Source of the DNA: Halichoerus grypus
Lineage: Eukaryota; Chordata; Mammalia; Carnivora; Phocidae
Direction of reading: 5' to 3'
Assembly: GCF_964656455.1 (NCBI RefSeq)
Contig: NC_135720.1
Coordinates: forward strand, 106,528,696-106,592,695
Length of the DNA: 64,000 nucleotides
Part shown: one piece after another, positions 53,660 through 64,000 of the stretch
Position numbering within the stretch: the stretch's first letter is position 1
How the letters are laid out: each line of letters starts with the position of its first letter
Notes under the pieces: model-generated
Seen by the model: only the letters and a program-made list of their open reading frames with translations
The model's database searches: none
What the model was told of the DNA's origin: nothing
Position numbers and translations under genes: made by a program

Positions 53660-53995
53660 TTATTGTGTAAACAGACAAGCAAATGATGTGGAGCCACGGA
53701 AAGCGATAGGAAGATGAAGTAGAGGGAGTCCTATCAGCAGATAATGGGAATTGGACCTAGTTGGGGGAGCTAGAGTTTCCCTGAGGAAGTGATGGTTGCA
53801 TTGGAGTTGGAGCAGGCGGTAGCCAGGTTGGCAGGGAGGTTGGAGAGGAGAGGAGAGCGAATCCCAGCGTTCGTGCACGGGGAAGTGCCCAGACATAGCC
53901 CATCACTGGCATTCAATAAACGACATGCCCGGTGCGCGCTCACAGCGGCTGTTTGATCCGGAACTGTGTGGAGCACAGGCCCTGGCATTGCCTGG
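53660..53995. other. Single-copy DNA
   Basis: No gene or repeat recognised. Confidence 0.4.
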
Positions 53996-53999
53996 TGAG

Positions 54000-54182
54000 C
54001 ACGGACAGACTGGGTCTGGGTTCAGATCTGCTTACTTGAACTCCTAGTGCCTCAGTTTCCTCATCTGTAAAATGGACAAAATGGTATGTCCATGATAGAA
54101 TTGTCATTAAGATTAAATGAGTTAATATACGCAAAGCACCTCGGAGTGCCTGGCACACTGTAAGCGCTGTTGAGTGCTGGCG
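54000..54182 (+). repeat. MIR
   Basis: GGTCTGGGTTCAGATCTGC, GTGCCTCAGTTTCCTCATCTG, TAAAATGGACAAAATGG, TTAAATGAGTTAATATACGC and GAGTGCCTGGCACACTG. Good sense MIR. Confidence 0.93.
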
Positions 54183-54469
54183 GAAAATATAGGAGGTTTC
54201 CAGAACCCCTGACTTGTCAGCCGAGGGATGCCCTCCCTCCAGCTGCTTATGGAATCAGGGAGTACCTGGTGCCAGCCCCCCGCACCTGGGAGCAGGGCTT
54301 CCAGGCTCTTGGCTCCCACTGCCAGCTGAACCGATTTCTGGCTCCTAGTGTCCCCTCCCCACCCTGCCCCGTTCCTGCCTCTCTGATGTCAGTCCTCCCA
54401 GCGGACCCCACAAACGCTTGGTTTGACGGTGCAGAAGTCACAGTAGTTGTCCTTTCTGGGACCCGGGCG

Positions 54470-54610
54470 TCATGTAGCCTCGTAACAATCCAGCAAGGTC
54501 AGGACACTAGTGTGTCGGATTCACCTCATTGTGCACGTCAGGACTCCAGAGAGGGAAGCATCTCACCCATGACGAAGCTGAGTGATCCAGCATCTTCCTC
54601 TCAGACTGGA
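54470..54610 (-). repeat. MIR fragment, antisense
   Basis: CCTCGTAACAATCCAGCAAGG, CAGAGAGGGAAGCATCTCACC and GAAGCTGAGTGATCCAGC resemble antisense MIR. This lies within the longest chance open frame of the window. Confidence 0.55.
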
Positions 54611-55400
54611 GCCCCAGTGCCCATTCCTGTCCCCTCCGGGGCGTCACTCAGGTGCAGGTGGGACGTCTCAATGCTCTGCCACGACCATGGCCCCATCGAT
54701 TACTCACAGCTTCGAAATATGAGAGGGAGCATTCTCCGCCCCACCATCATGTCACCTTTTCGGTTCCAGTGCCACCAGGCATGTGGTACGCGGTGGCCCT
54801 TACCTGGGTGGGGTCTCAGAGCTTCGTTCCCTTTTCCCCTTAGGGAGCTGTGGCCCTAAGCAAAGCCATGGTGTCCCCCACCCGCCCCCTCTCTTTGGTC
54901 TGCGCTGCTCTCTGCTCAGAACCAGCTGTTACAGCGCAGAGTGACCACTCTAAGTGGTCAGGCCTAGATAGAGGATTTGCTATATAGGATTAATTCCCGG
55001 AGAGACTCTTTTCTAACCAAATCAAAACATCACCGTGACTTGGCCCATCCAAGCAATTCTTTCTTGTAATGAGATTTGATACACGAGATCGGCCTGTATA
55101 ATATTGTTAGGTAATAGAATTGTGGAGAATGTTAGAGCTGGGGCTTGAGTTGCTTTAAAATTTGAAAGCGGGTCGTGATGGTGGAAATCGCTGAGAAGCC
55201 TGAGCCGGCAGCTGCTGTGGAAGGAGTGAGCGTGTCGGGTTGCTGGAGGCACATGTCCTGCGCCTCCTGTCTTACCTTAACCCCCACGGCTCAACTACCT
55301 TCAAATCATTGGGCTCCACTTGCCTTCCCGAAGTTTTCTTTGTTTTATTTTTAGATTTCCACATTTATCCTTTCAGGGCTTCTTGACTTGGCACCCCTTT
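54611..55400. other. Single-copy DNA, repeat-free part at 54960-55200
   Basis: No gene recognised. The 54960-55200 part is AT-rich and non-repetitive (ATAGGATTAATTCCCGG, CAAGCAATTCTTTCTTG) and could be a conserved element. Confidence 0.35.
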
Positions 55401-55402
55401 CA

Positions 55403-55508
55403 GCATATACACGCACACAAACACACACATACACACCTTTCAGTATATATACACCCACAAGCACACACATCCACACGCGTGTGCACGCGCACACATACAC
55501 ACATACCC
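55403..55508. repeat. (CA)n-rich compound simple repeat
   Basis: Imperfect CA/CACG units interrupted by TTTCAGTATATATACACC. Several chance frames run through it. Confidence 0.9.
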
Positions 55509-55826
55509 CTTTGAGCTACATGTGTCTATATAGTTCTTTTGTTTTCTTTCTTTCTTTCCTTTTTTTTTTTTTTTACTGGCCCCAGCTGAAAGCCCACCTA
55601 GGATTGCCAACCTAAAAGAAAAAAATATCTTTGCTGTATCCTTGGGATTTTCCATTTCTTTATGGCTGAGATGTGGTGGGATGTGGCCGTTGGGATTCGT
55701 CACTGCTCTTGGCCTCAGCGCTTCTGCATCCGTTGGTGGGTGTCTGGGGCAATTTCCTCTTCACATTAAGTAAGCACTGGAGGGGCCCATGTGGCCTTTG
55801 GAGGCTCCTATATTTTCCTCCCATGA
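55509..55826. other. Single-copy DNA with a T-rich tract
   Basis: A TTTCTTTC / T run lies at about 55541-55574. No gene recognised. Confidence 0.45.
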
Positions 55827-56074
55827 AGGATGAAGTCAGGAACGGGGCCCCCTTGGGATCCTGTGGTTATTTTCTGCCCCTTGTGCCAGTTGGAATTGAG
55901 GGGTGTAGGTCCCTTTACTTAACGATGGTGGGAGCTCTGCATCCTCTCTCAGGATGAAGTCAGGAACGGGGCCCCCTTGGGATCCTGTGGTTATTTTCTG
56001 CCCCTTGTGCCAGTTGGAATTGAGGGGTGTAGGTCCCTTTACTTAACGATGGTGGGAGCTCTGCATCCTCTCTC
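55827..56074 (+). repeat. Exact 124-bp tandem duplication
   Basis: Two head-to-tail copies, 55827-55950 and 55951-56074, with no difference that I can find. Each starts AGGATGAAGTCAGG and ends GCATCCTCTCTC. The bases after copy 2 (AGG) repeat the first three of the unit, a 3-bp microhomology. The unit is single-copy sequence and is not a known transposon. Either a recent duplication or an assembly artefact. Confidence 0.97.
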
Positions 56075-56489
56075 AGGGACCCAGGTCAGATCTTCTCTGG
56101 CAAAAAGAACACTTTGCCCAGCTGCACCAGGATGAAGGGAAGCTGCTGGCTTTGATGTGGCCACCAAAGGTTGTGTCAGGAAAGTGAGCACCTTCCCCGG
56201 CAGGGAAGAAGCTGAAGTGACCAATGAGTCAGGTGCCTGATAGAACCACATTACAGGACCTTGGGAAAACATCCCCGTAGATGCCCCATTCATTTCTTAC
56301 GAGGAGGATGATAACTTCCTCATGCAAGTGAGGCCTTAAGCATTGACTGCAGTCATGAGCACCCCAAGATATTGCCTGAACATAGCTCCCCAGTTTATTT
56401 GGAATCCCAGAAAGATAAAAGCAGAAGGTGAAATAAGCTTAATCAGGAACCATCTGAGTTAACACCAGCCAACACGTGATTGGTCGCTA
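56075..56489. other. Single-copy DNA
   Basis: No gene or repeat recognised. Confidence 0.4.
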
Positions 56490-56642
56490 TTAAGGAGCAA
56501 GCAGGGGGTAGGAGCAGAGGGAGAGGGAGAAGCAGACTTCCCGCTGAGTTGGGAACCCAACGTGGAGCTCGATCCCAGGACCCCGGGATCATGACCTGAG
56601 CCGAAGGCAGATGCTTAACCAACTGAGCCACCCAGGCGCCCC
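56490..56642 (-). mobile_element. CAN-SINE, antisense, missing its 3' tail
   Basis: Head GAGCCACCCAGGCGCCCC at the right. The left edge stops at AGCAAGCAGGGGGTAGG, so the TC-rich part and the AATAAA/A-tail are absent. Loss by later deletion is likely. No duplication found. Confidence 0.93.
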
Positions 56643-57430
56643 ACTGGGCCTCTTCTTTACAAGGATGGCACACTTGGTTTAGAACATTTCCTGACTTTTC
56701 AGGAAAAGAGTGGCCAGTGACACATATTTTACTTCCCTGGAAACACATTCTCCATTCCCAGCTCTTCGGCAGAGCTCAAGGGGAAGGGGGAGGCTAAGAG
56801 CAGAAGGCACTCTGTGCGTGGCCCCTGGGGGCTGGGGTGCACCCGCCTCAGGCAGCATTGCTAGTCTGGCTAGACCCAGGCTCGGAGTGGCCCAGAACAT
56901 CAGGGCTGGGGGGAACGGCAGCCAGCACCCAGCCCGGTGCCCCTAAGGAGGTCAAACCCTACCCTGGGCTCTGAATCCCTTCCTTTCTCTTGCTGGGGGA
57001 TCTACAGCACCCAGTGGCCCTTCATTCTCCTGTGCCTTTGCCCTCTCTGCCTTAGTGTTTTGCAGCTGGGGAGCTTTTTTGGGTGACCCATAGGGAACCC
57101 GGCCACTACTTGGGGTGACCTGCTTGTCATTCAGTTAATCTGGAGAAGGAGCCTCCAGGCTCCTACCTGCAAGGTAGGTGCAGGTGGGCGGGAGGGAGCG
57201 ATGAGAGTTTGTGGATGTGCCAATCTTCTGTTCTCTGATTTGCCCTTAGTCCCCATTTCCAGCCTCTTCTCTTTCCACCCTTCCCCATTCCTGGCATCCT
57301 TGCCTCCCTCACTCTGGTTTATAGAGCAGACACACCCTTCTCGTCCACATCCTTCCCTGGGAGCATCTTGTCCTGCTTTCTCAGTGCTGCCTCCTGTCCA
57401 TTTGCCGTCTTCCTAGAATTTGTCGCTAAT
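56643..57430. other. Single-copy DNA
   Basis: No gene or named repeat recognised. Pyrimidine-rich at 57240-57410. Confidence 0.4.
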
Positions 57431-58640
57431 TGCCTCTTTCCTGTTCTTTTCAGTGTTGTTAAGTTTATACAATTAAAAGAGTTCCTTTACTGTCATTTTA
57501 ATGGAGTCCTAGAAGGGGGTGAGGGATAAACATGTTTTCAGTCTTCCGTTTTTAAACCAGAAGGGCTACGGAGTCATTTAACAACTTCATAGTATTCTGT
57601 GCCACGTGTGTGCCTTCTCTTGACCCAGGCTTGCGTTTTACACATATATATTTTGCCCCTCTGCCACCTCCCTATTAAAATCAGCGCATGAGCATCCTTG
57701 TAGTAAATCTTTAAGCATAGTCATGATGATTTCTGAAGGGTGAATTTCTGCAAGTAGAATTTTTTGGTCAAAGGATATGCAAAACTTTAAGATGTTTCTG
57801 GTGTATATTGCTAAATGTCTCTTCATTAATATGACACTAATTTTCATTTCCACTAGCAGTAATGAATGTACCCGCTTCTCCACATTCTTGTCAGTGCTGG
57901 AGATCATATAACATATATTTTTGTGTATACAATGTGAACATTCTACGGGATAGATTTCTGGGTCAGACTGTGTGCACATTAAAGTTTTGATAGACATTGG
58001 TCAACTTAACAGAACGTGTGAGCGTGCTTATTTCCTCCACATTCTTGCCAACACAGCACTAGGATATAAAAAATATTTTCCAATTTGAAAGGTTCTTTTC
58101 ATCTGCATTTTCTTGATTTCTCCTGAGGCTTACAGTTTTTCATGTATTTGTGCCATTTGTATTTCTTCTCTCATGGATGGCCTGTAACCCATTTTTTTCT
58201 TTGTGTGTTTATCATTTTCTTACTGATTTTTAAGCACTCTTTATATATGAAGGATACTAATATGCATATGGAAAATTATTTTTTTACTTTGTTGACATTT
58301 AATTTTGTTTACCCTTTTTTGTTTGTTTGCATACACAACTGATGAATTTTATTTTTTTAATTTTTTAATTTTAATTTTTTTTTTTAGATTTTATTTATTT
58401 ATTTGACAGAGAGAGAGATAGCGACAGCAGGAACACAAGCAGGTGGAGTGGGAGAGGGAGAAGCAGGCTTCCCGCTGAGCAGGGAGCCCGATGCGGGGCT
58501 CGATCCCAGGACCCTGGGATCATGACCTGAGCCGAAGGCAGATGCTTAACGACTGAGCCACCCAGACGCCCCACAACTGATGAATTTTAAACAGTAAAAT
58601 TGATCAGTCTGTTGCCTTCGTGGTATGCTTCCAGGATCGC
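57431..58640 (-). mobile_element. Old L1M remnant, antisense, with a CAN-SINE inside
   Basis: CATAGTATTCTGTGCCACGTG, ATGAGCATCCTTGTAGTAAATC, GGTCAAAGGATATGCAAAAC, CTTCATTAATATGACACTAAT, CCACATTCTTGCCAACACAGC and TCTTTATATATGAAGGATAC match the antisense old-L1 3' region. Some segments appear twice with variation (57880 and 58040), suggesting two overlapping fragments. Confidence 0.7.
58352..58572 (-). mobile_element. CAN-SINE, antisense, young
   Basis: A long T/A-rich tail region, then TAGATTTTATTTATTTATTTG; head GAGCCACCCAGACGCCCC. Perfect 17-bp duplication ACAACTGATGAATTTTA at 58335-58351 and 58573-58589. Confidence 0.98.
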
Positions 58641-59598
58641 CTAGACCTTGAGCTTCCTGGGTTACCTTTACTTCGTCACTTGCTGGGGCCTGAGCGATGG
58701 GCTGGCCGCTCATGTCAGTGCGACTAAGTTCAGTTCTTTTAGAAGGAGGGCCAGGTCACCACTGCCAGTTCTCCTGGGACTGTGGGTGGGAGGCTGGTCC
58801 TCAGGAAGAGGCAGCCCCTGCCTGGGACTCAGCATTATGTGACCTGGGGAGTCACTGGCTGGAGTGTTCCAGAACCCACCTCACATTGGGATAATCCAGA
58901 GGCAGAGGATGAATGTCAATGAGGAGTATGGACGTGATTCAGACCAGCATGGCTCCAGATCTCTCTGGCCACTAAGAACTGGCTTTAGGGGGCAGTGTTG
59001 TTCGCTAGGGCTGGTGGTTAAGAGGAGGGGCTGTTCCTGTCCAAATCTCCTCTGCCTGATTGAGCCTCAAAGAAAGTCAGGGCAAGATGAGTGGGACCAG
59101 GGCTTTAAAGGGCTTACCTGAGTTTGTTCAGCTCGGGCTTCCTGTGATAATAGCATAGGGTAGCCTCAAATGCTATAGGACAGTGCTGTTTCAGTGCAGG
59201 GCTTTACCTTGCAATTTGTGTTTCTCCTCAGTGTTTACTAAATTGACTTGCCTCCATCCTCCACATTTACCAGATTTACTCCTGGTGAGACAGCCTTGGG
59301 GAGGAGGCCGATGGGGGTTGTGGGTGCTGGCAAATTGCTCTCAGCAGCTGTTGCTGAGCGGAAGCTGGAGACTTCCATGGTCGAGGTAGCTTGGAGCCTC
59401 GGTTTCCCCAGCCAGCCATCTATGGGCTAGAAATAAGATCTGTCTTAGAAATGTGTGAACAGTGCTGAAGGGACTTTTTAAAAACTTTCAGCAAAGTGGG
59501 TCTTTCGGGTGGCTATTCAGATGGATAATTCCACATTTCCTCCTAAAAATTAGGGATAGGAATTGGGATGTATAAAATGGATTGTGATCATTACAAAA
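58641..59598. other. Single-copy DNA
   Basis: No gene or named repeat recognised. Confidence 0.4.
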
Positions 59599-59599
59599 T

Positions 59600-59860
59600 T
59601 GCCACTTCCTTCCACCCCTCAGACACACCAGGCTCACTCCAATCTCCCAGCCTTTGCCCCGCCATACCTCCGCCCCCGCCCAACCTGCTCCCGGCTGCCC
59701 CAGATCCAGCAGGGCTGACTCCTTTCTGTCACTTAGGTCTTGCTCTAATGTCACATCCTCAGGAGCGTCTTCCCCACAAGCCTAAGTTAACGCCCCCCCC
59801 CCCAGTAGGTCATTCTCGCTTGTGTTACCTTACTCTCTTTTCTTCACAGCAGTGACACCA
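59600..59860 (+). mobile_element. L2 fragment
   Basis: GACTCCTTTCTGTCACTTAGG, TCTTGCTCTAATGTCACATCC and TCAGGAGCGTCTTCCCCAC give clear sense L2 order. A short C run follows at about 59792. Confidence 0.85.
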
Positions 59861-59884
59861 TCAACAATAATAGTAATAGCTAAT

Positions 59885-60040
59885 GTTAAGGAGTATCAAC
59901 CACATGCCAGGCAGTGTTGTAAAAGCTATACATGTACGAATGCTTCGGATCCTCAAGTTAACCCGATGAGAAGAATATTGTTATTCCCATTTTACAGACA
60001 AAGAAATGAACTCCCGAGAGAGGCTAATGCAGTAGTTTGA
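59885..60040 (-). repeat. MIR, antisense
   Basis: CACATGCCAGGCAGTGTTG, TAAAAGCTATACATGTACG, TATTGTTATTCCCATTTTAC and AGACAAAGAAATGAACTCCCG follow antisense MIR order. Confidence 0.88.
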
Positions 60041-60044
60041 CACA

Positions 60045-60150
60045 AGGAAGCATCTGTCCAGCAAGTGTTTCTTGAGCCCTGATTATGGACCAGGGCCAGG
60101 CTCTGTGCTAGGATTCAGAGACAGAAGAATGAGGAGGTCACCATCCTTGT
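60045..60150 (+). repeat. Fragment of the unassigned ancient family
   Basis: CAGCAAGTGTTTCTTGAGCCC, CTCTGTGCTAGGATTCAGAG and GAAGAATGAGGAGG match the start of the family at 21800 and 44401. Confidence 0.5.
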
Positions 60151-61330
60151 GTGTGGGTCATCAGGAGAGCAGTGTTCCAGATCAGGCTGGGTCAGGGACT
60201 CCTCTTTGAGACCCTGGGGCAAGTTGTGTATCCAGATTCGTGTGAATTTATTTTTCCATCTGTCAGATGTGACCAGAGGAACCTGCCCCAGCTCTTCCTC
60301 TGGGTTCTTGGGAGATTTGTTGTTGAAATCACTTGGGGACATACATAGGGCAGAAGAGATGCAGGGTGTCATTGGGGCATCCTCACTCCGACACAAGGAG
60401 ATAGCAAACCTATTCTCTCTTCCTACCTGAATATAAGGAATGGTAGAAAATTAGCCACCACTCATCTCCGTCATGGTAGTAATGAAAGTTTTTATCAGAT
60501 GCCGCCACCTTCCCTTACTTGTAGGCATCTTATAGTCTCTCAAGGGGTTCTTAAGTATCTCAAAGATTCTAGCTAGAATCTCAGAATCATTTTTTGGTCT
60601 ACTGATGTAGGAGATGCCGTACTTATATAACTGGTCAAGCGGATTATGGTATTTGGGGCAGGTTCCATCTGATTAGAACTGTTGCGTTTTATCGTCCAAG
60701 GACGCAAAAGTCTCTTGCATAGTGATGGCACTTTTTGAAGGAAGTTGTCCTTATTCATCATTAGGCCACCAGTCTGGCTGTTTAATTTCAACAGTTGGTG
60801 TTTTTCTGGAACCTAACGTTAAGGGCACTGTTTTGCTTTCTATGGTTTTTGCCAAGACCATTAGTTAAAAACAAGCCTATGGTAATAGAAGAGATGTTGG
60901 TGTGTGGTAGAGAAACAGCTCTCTGGAAACGGCCTTCTTGTTCCTTGTCATTCTTCTGAGATTAACTATAAAAAATGAAGCAACCAAAACTTAAAGTAAA
61001 GCGAGCCAACATGTCTCACCCCATCCTCCTAAATGGTATGTGAGAGGGCGCTTTGGTCTCTGCTTCTTGCCCTGAGCCCCACCCACCTTTCTATCATCCG
61101 TGGTTTATTTCCTGTGTCCAATTTGTTGCACGATCTGTTAATAACCAAACATGCCCTCACAAGCTGGGGAATATTTGCAGAATCATAAAGCAATTAAATT
61201 ATAATCTCCCACTTTCCAAAATAGACAGGCATCTGGCCTGCACACTCTGGGAAGATCCAAATGCTACTGATTCTCCTGTTTCATTCATTTGCATTGTTAC
61301 TATCTTAATGCAGGCCCCTGTCACCCCATC
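60151..61330. other. Single-copy DNA, largely repeat-free
   Basis: No gene recognised. Repeat-free blocks at 60430-60800 and 61110-61310 may be conserved. The second holds an octamer ATTTGCAT at 61287-61294. Confidence 0.35.
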
Positions 61331-61356
61331 CATCCCCCATCCATCCATCCATCCAG
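61328..61356. repeat. (ATCC)n microsatellite
   Basis: About six CATC units with a CCC interruption. Confidence 0.9.
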
Positions 61357-61460
61357 GAAGGCACTTGTTATGGGTCAGGCCCTGAGCTAGGATCTGGGGA
61401 CATAAAGGTGAATAAGTCACCCTTCTTGCCTTCAAGAGATTTCATACAGTAATAGCAGGA
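61357..61460 (+). repeat. Fragment of the unassigned ancient family
   Basis: GGCACTTGTTATGGGTCAGG, CCTGAGCTAGGATCTGGGGAC, AAAGGTGAATAAGTCACCC and CCTTCAAGAGATTTCATACAG. Same order as 44401-44520. Confidence 0.5.
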
Positions 61461-61523
61461 AACATGACTTCAGGGAAGTGTTCCAAGCTCCGATAGTCAG
61501 GGCTTAATATTCCCATTACCGAG

Positions 61524-61719
61524 GGGCGCCTGGGTGGCTCAGTCGTTAAGCGTCTGCCTTCGGCTCAGGTCATGATCCCAGGGTCCTGGGATCGAGCCCC
61601 GCATTCGGCTCCCTGCTCGGCGGGAAGCCTGCCTCTCCCTCTCCCACTCCACCTGCTTGTGTTCCCTCTCTCGCTGTCTCTCTCTCTGTCAAATAAATAA
61701 ATAAAATCTTAAAAAAAAA
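61524..61719 (+). mobile_element. CAN-SINE, sense, young
   Basis: Near-consensus copy: head GGGCGCCTGGGTGGCTCAGT, tail TCAAATAAATAAATAAAATC plus A run. Perfect 18-bp duplication AATATTCCCATTACCGAG at 61506-61523 and 61720-61737. Probably the youngest SINE here. Confidence 0.98.
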
Positions 61720-61737
61720 AATATTCCCATTACCGAG

Positions 61738-62015
61738 AAAGGCAGGGTTTGGGTAAGAAAAATTTAATAGAGGCTATGACCTCTGAATCTTAAATGACAG
61801 CTCAGTGCTTACCTATATTCATCCTCCCTTCCTTCCTAGCTCCTGGCCTCTCATCTTTCCACAGATATTAAGCATCTACTAGGAGCAAGTCCTTTATGTC
61901 CCCACCTGCTCTGTCTTTGACATTGGTTCACATTCTACCTATTTAATTTCTCTACAGCTTCAGAGAAGCTTGATCTGAAGGATTTAGCTCCTGAGCCTGA
62001 CATTTGGGTCCCTCC
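61738..62015. other. Single-copy DNA
   Basis: No gene recognised. Confidence 0.4.
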
Positions 62016-62019
62016 TTTA

Positions 62020-62305
62020 TGTTGTCCCAGCCTGATGACCAGCTTGTTTTTCCTATCTCCTGTGACCAGGCAGACCTATTCACTGCCCCTGAACATGTCT
62101 CAAATGCTGCTCTCTCTTGTTTGTCTGATTTCAGTTGTCCTTCAAGGGCCGATCAAGTCTCCCCTATTTAGGAAAGCCTGGGGAGGTGTGTTGCTTCCTG
62201 GTTTGGGGCTTGGAGATACGTGGCTGCACGTTTCTGGATGCTCATCACACCACATTGTATCATTACCTTTCTGTGTAGGTCTGTCTCACTCCTTTTTTCA
62301 TGTTG
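62020..62305 (+). mobile_element. Possible L2 fragment
   Basis: CCTGTGACCAGGCAGACCTATTC, TGTCCTTCAAGGGCCGATC, AAGTCTCCCCTATTTAGG and AAAGCCTGGGG resemble the L2 'ccttcaggtctcagctcaaatgtc' region. Tentative. Confidence 0.45.
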
Positions 62306-64000
62306 ATGGGATTCTTACTTCATATATCTTGGTTCTCCTCTTTGACTAAATGCAGGGCCTACATATGGAAGTCATCCATCTGTATTTACTAATGAAAATT
62401 GGGGGGAAATTACACATCCTTTATCACTTCTTCCCGGCAGACCTGTAGTTCTGCTACTGAACTAGAGAAGGTCAAAGTTACCACTCTGGGTACCTATCTA
62501 TTTTTTTACTCTCAGGTAATGGAGAGTGCGAGAATCTGTGTTGGTTGTTCTCTCTTTGCCCACCTCCTTCCAGATCCGTTCTCTGCCTTGCTGTGTCTTG
62601 GGGAGGCTGGCCTCTGTGGATTGCATCAACTGGACTCCTCTACCTTACTTTCTGAGTTTAATTGGGTTTGACTAATAGGAGATGCCAGCAGGAGATTCAA
62701 GAACAGGAGGAAAGGAAGGTTGGAGTATTAATCCTCTTGCTCCCTCTCTGCTTTATCTGATTTCTGGCCGTGGCTGTTTCTTTATAGCGTCGGCCCCTCT
62801 CCCAGAGCTCTAGCCTCACTGGGCTCCAGGAACACCATTCCCTCCCCTTGCCCTTCAGATTTAGGGGTGCTAAGGGCTTCTTGCTGGTGTTAGTCTCTGA
62901 GTGCTGCACCATATATTGTTGGTTCCCTTAACCTTCCTCTCAACTCTGTAACTTGTCCATTCATTAAATTATTTTCATTTAGACCCTTTTGGGTGCCATC
63001 TACACTATGTTACTCAGTCAACTTGTAGGCTTACTTATCTATCTCAATAGTGAACCCCATGAATTGATCTGTTTCATTTTCTTTCAAAAGTTTCCCCCCA
63101 CCCAGGGTTGGGGGTGTTCACATTCATAAGAATTTATAATAAAAATAACAGTCTCCTGTCCCCTTCTGTCGCTAACTGCAGCCCCACTCCCTTGGGGGCA
63201 ACCACCTTTAACTCTTTCAATTACTTCTTTCTGGCACTTATCTCCATATTTGAAAATAAGGTGCTTTTATTTCACTCCTATTTTAGAAATTATCAGCTAA
63301 CTTCCTGTTGTGATAGGTGATGATTTAGCTCACTCATACCACCCTTCTACCTTCCTCCCCACATCCTCACAACATAGTTATATTGTTATTTATAGTTCCT
63401 CTATTTGGTTAGCTTTATAAGTGAGATTCTTGCTATTATATTTCTTGTTCATTAACAACAATATTTCTTGATTCCCTTCTCAGTAAGATGAAGATGTTAG
63501 TGTTCTTACCCTAGCTACCTCCCATTTTCCAATTTCTGTCATCTCTGTTTTTACCATTACAATATATTAAGGTGATAGCATTTACATCTTTATTTTCTAA
63601 TTGCCATTAAATCTTCTATGCTTTATCTGTAGGTTGATCCTAAACACTGGAAAATCAGCAATAGGATTTGTCTTACTGTGAATATGTGAATAATAAATTG
63701 TATATTGACAGTCTGCCCTTGGACATACTGTCTTTGGCTTGCCTAGTGATTTTTTTCAATTTCAGCCAATATTTTAAAATAGAATTTTCGTAAAAGAGAG
63801 TTTGGGATATTGTTTTAAAAGTTGGAAGCTCTGGCACATATGGTCTGACTTCCCAAATGGTAACCCTCTTGAGGATGCCTCCTTTAGAATGGGCATGCCT
63901 AGCCGTTTGCCACAGTCCCTGCACTCATTCAGTGTATGCATGTGCTTAATACCTAACCTTCTCTGATCATTAACTTACTTGCCTTACCATAAAGGCGTTA
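62306..64000. other. Mostly single-copy AT-rich DNA to the window end
   Basis: GGGGGCAACCACCTTTAAC near 63194 with AATTACTTCTTTCTGG could be a diverged antisense L1M 3' fragment. Otherwise no gene or repeat is recognised. Confidence 0.4.

Noticed and set aside
54170..54859. 229-codon open frame on the + strand, the longest in the window
   Set aside because: It starts in a MIR, crosses an antisense MIR fragment, shows no recognisable domain and has a low-complexity Pro/Ser-rich composition typical of GC-rich chance frames.
1..64000. CRISPR arrays, bacterial operons or prophage
   Set aside because: No spaced direct repeats of that kind. Sequence composition and repeats are those of a mammalian genome.

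Overview
This is non-coding nuclear DNA from a carnivoran mammal, most likely an arctoid caniform (bear, seal or mustelid group). The evidence is about 21 copies of the carnivore tRNA-Lys-derived SINE (CAN-SINE). Its head resembles GGGGCGCCTGGGTGGCTCAG and its tail is CTCTCTGTCAAATAAATAAA. The heads differ from the typical young dog and cat SINEs. Two short, young L1 3' ends carry the carnivore tail sequence TTAATCCCCATACATTACAT in antisense. Older layers are pan-mammalian: MIR, L2, MER5A, MER20, MLT1 LTRs, Tigger1 and L1M. Species assignment is inference from repeat type only.

I find no protein-coding exon I can defend and no functional RNA gene. No open frame exceeds about 230 codons. The longest ones cross MIR fragments, microsatellites or L1 remains and match no family I recognise. 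The window is best read as intergenic or deep intronic.

Layout. 1-8 kb: mostly single-copy DNA with two CAN-SINEs, two MER20 elements, (TG)n tracts and an antisense L1M. 8-17.6 kb: L2/MIR-rich, with three CAN-SINEs, an L1M tail and a MER5A. 17.6-29.5 kb: a long stretch with no CAN-SINE, holding a relatively CpG-rich segment (18.2-18.9 kb), a 100-bp L1 stub, an ancient unassigned repeat split by an MLT1 LTR, and a second MLT1. 29.6-38.4 kb: a nested transposon zone. A diverged L1M on the + strand carries two CAN-SINEs at its 3' end, another in its body and a 5'-inverted younger L1. It is followed by a deleted Tigger1 that contains a CAN-SINE, which itself contains an L1 stub. Beyond it lie antisense L1M blocks with more SINEs. 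38.4-64 kb: mixed single-copy and repeat DNA. It has AT-rich, homeodomain-site-rich blocks that look like candidate conserved enhancers, a MER5A pair, two short palindromic DNA transposons, an exact 124-bp tandem duplication and another antisense L1M.

The elements do not form a pathway. What they record is a history of insertions whose order can be read from target-site duplications. The clearest unusual observations are the exact 124-bp duplication at 55.8-56.1 kb, the three-level nest at 34 kb, the inverted L1 at 31.8-32.5 kb, and the cluster of TAATTA sites at 47.5 kb. I see no sign of a novel multi-gene system.
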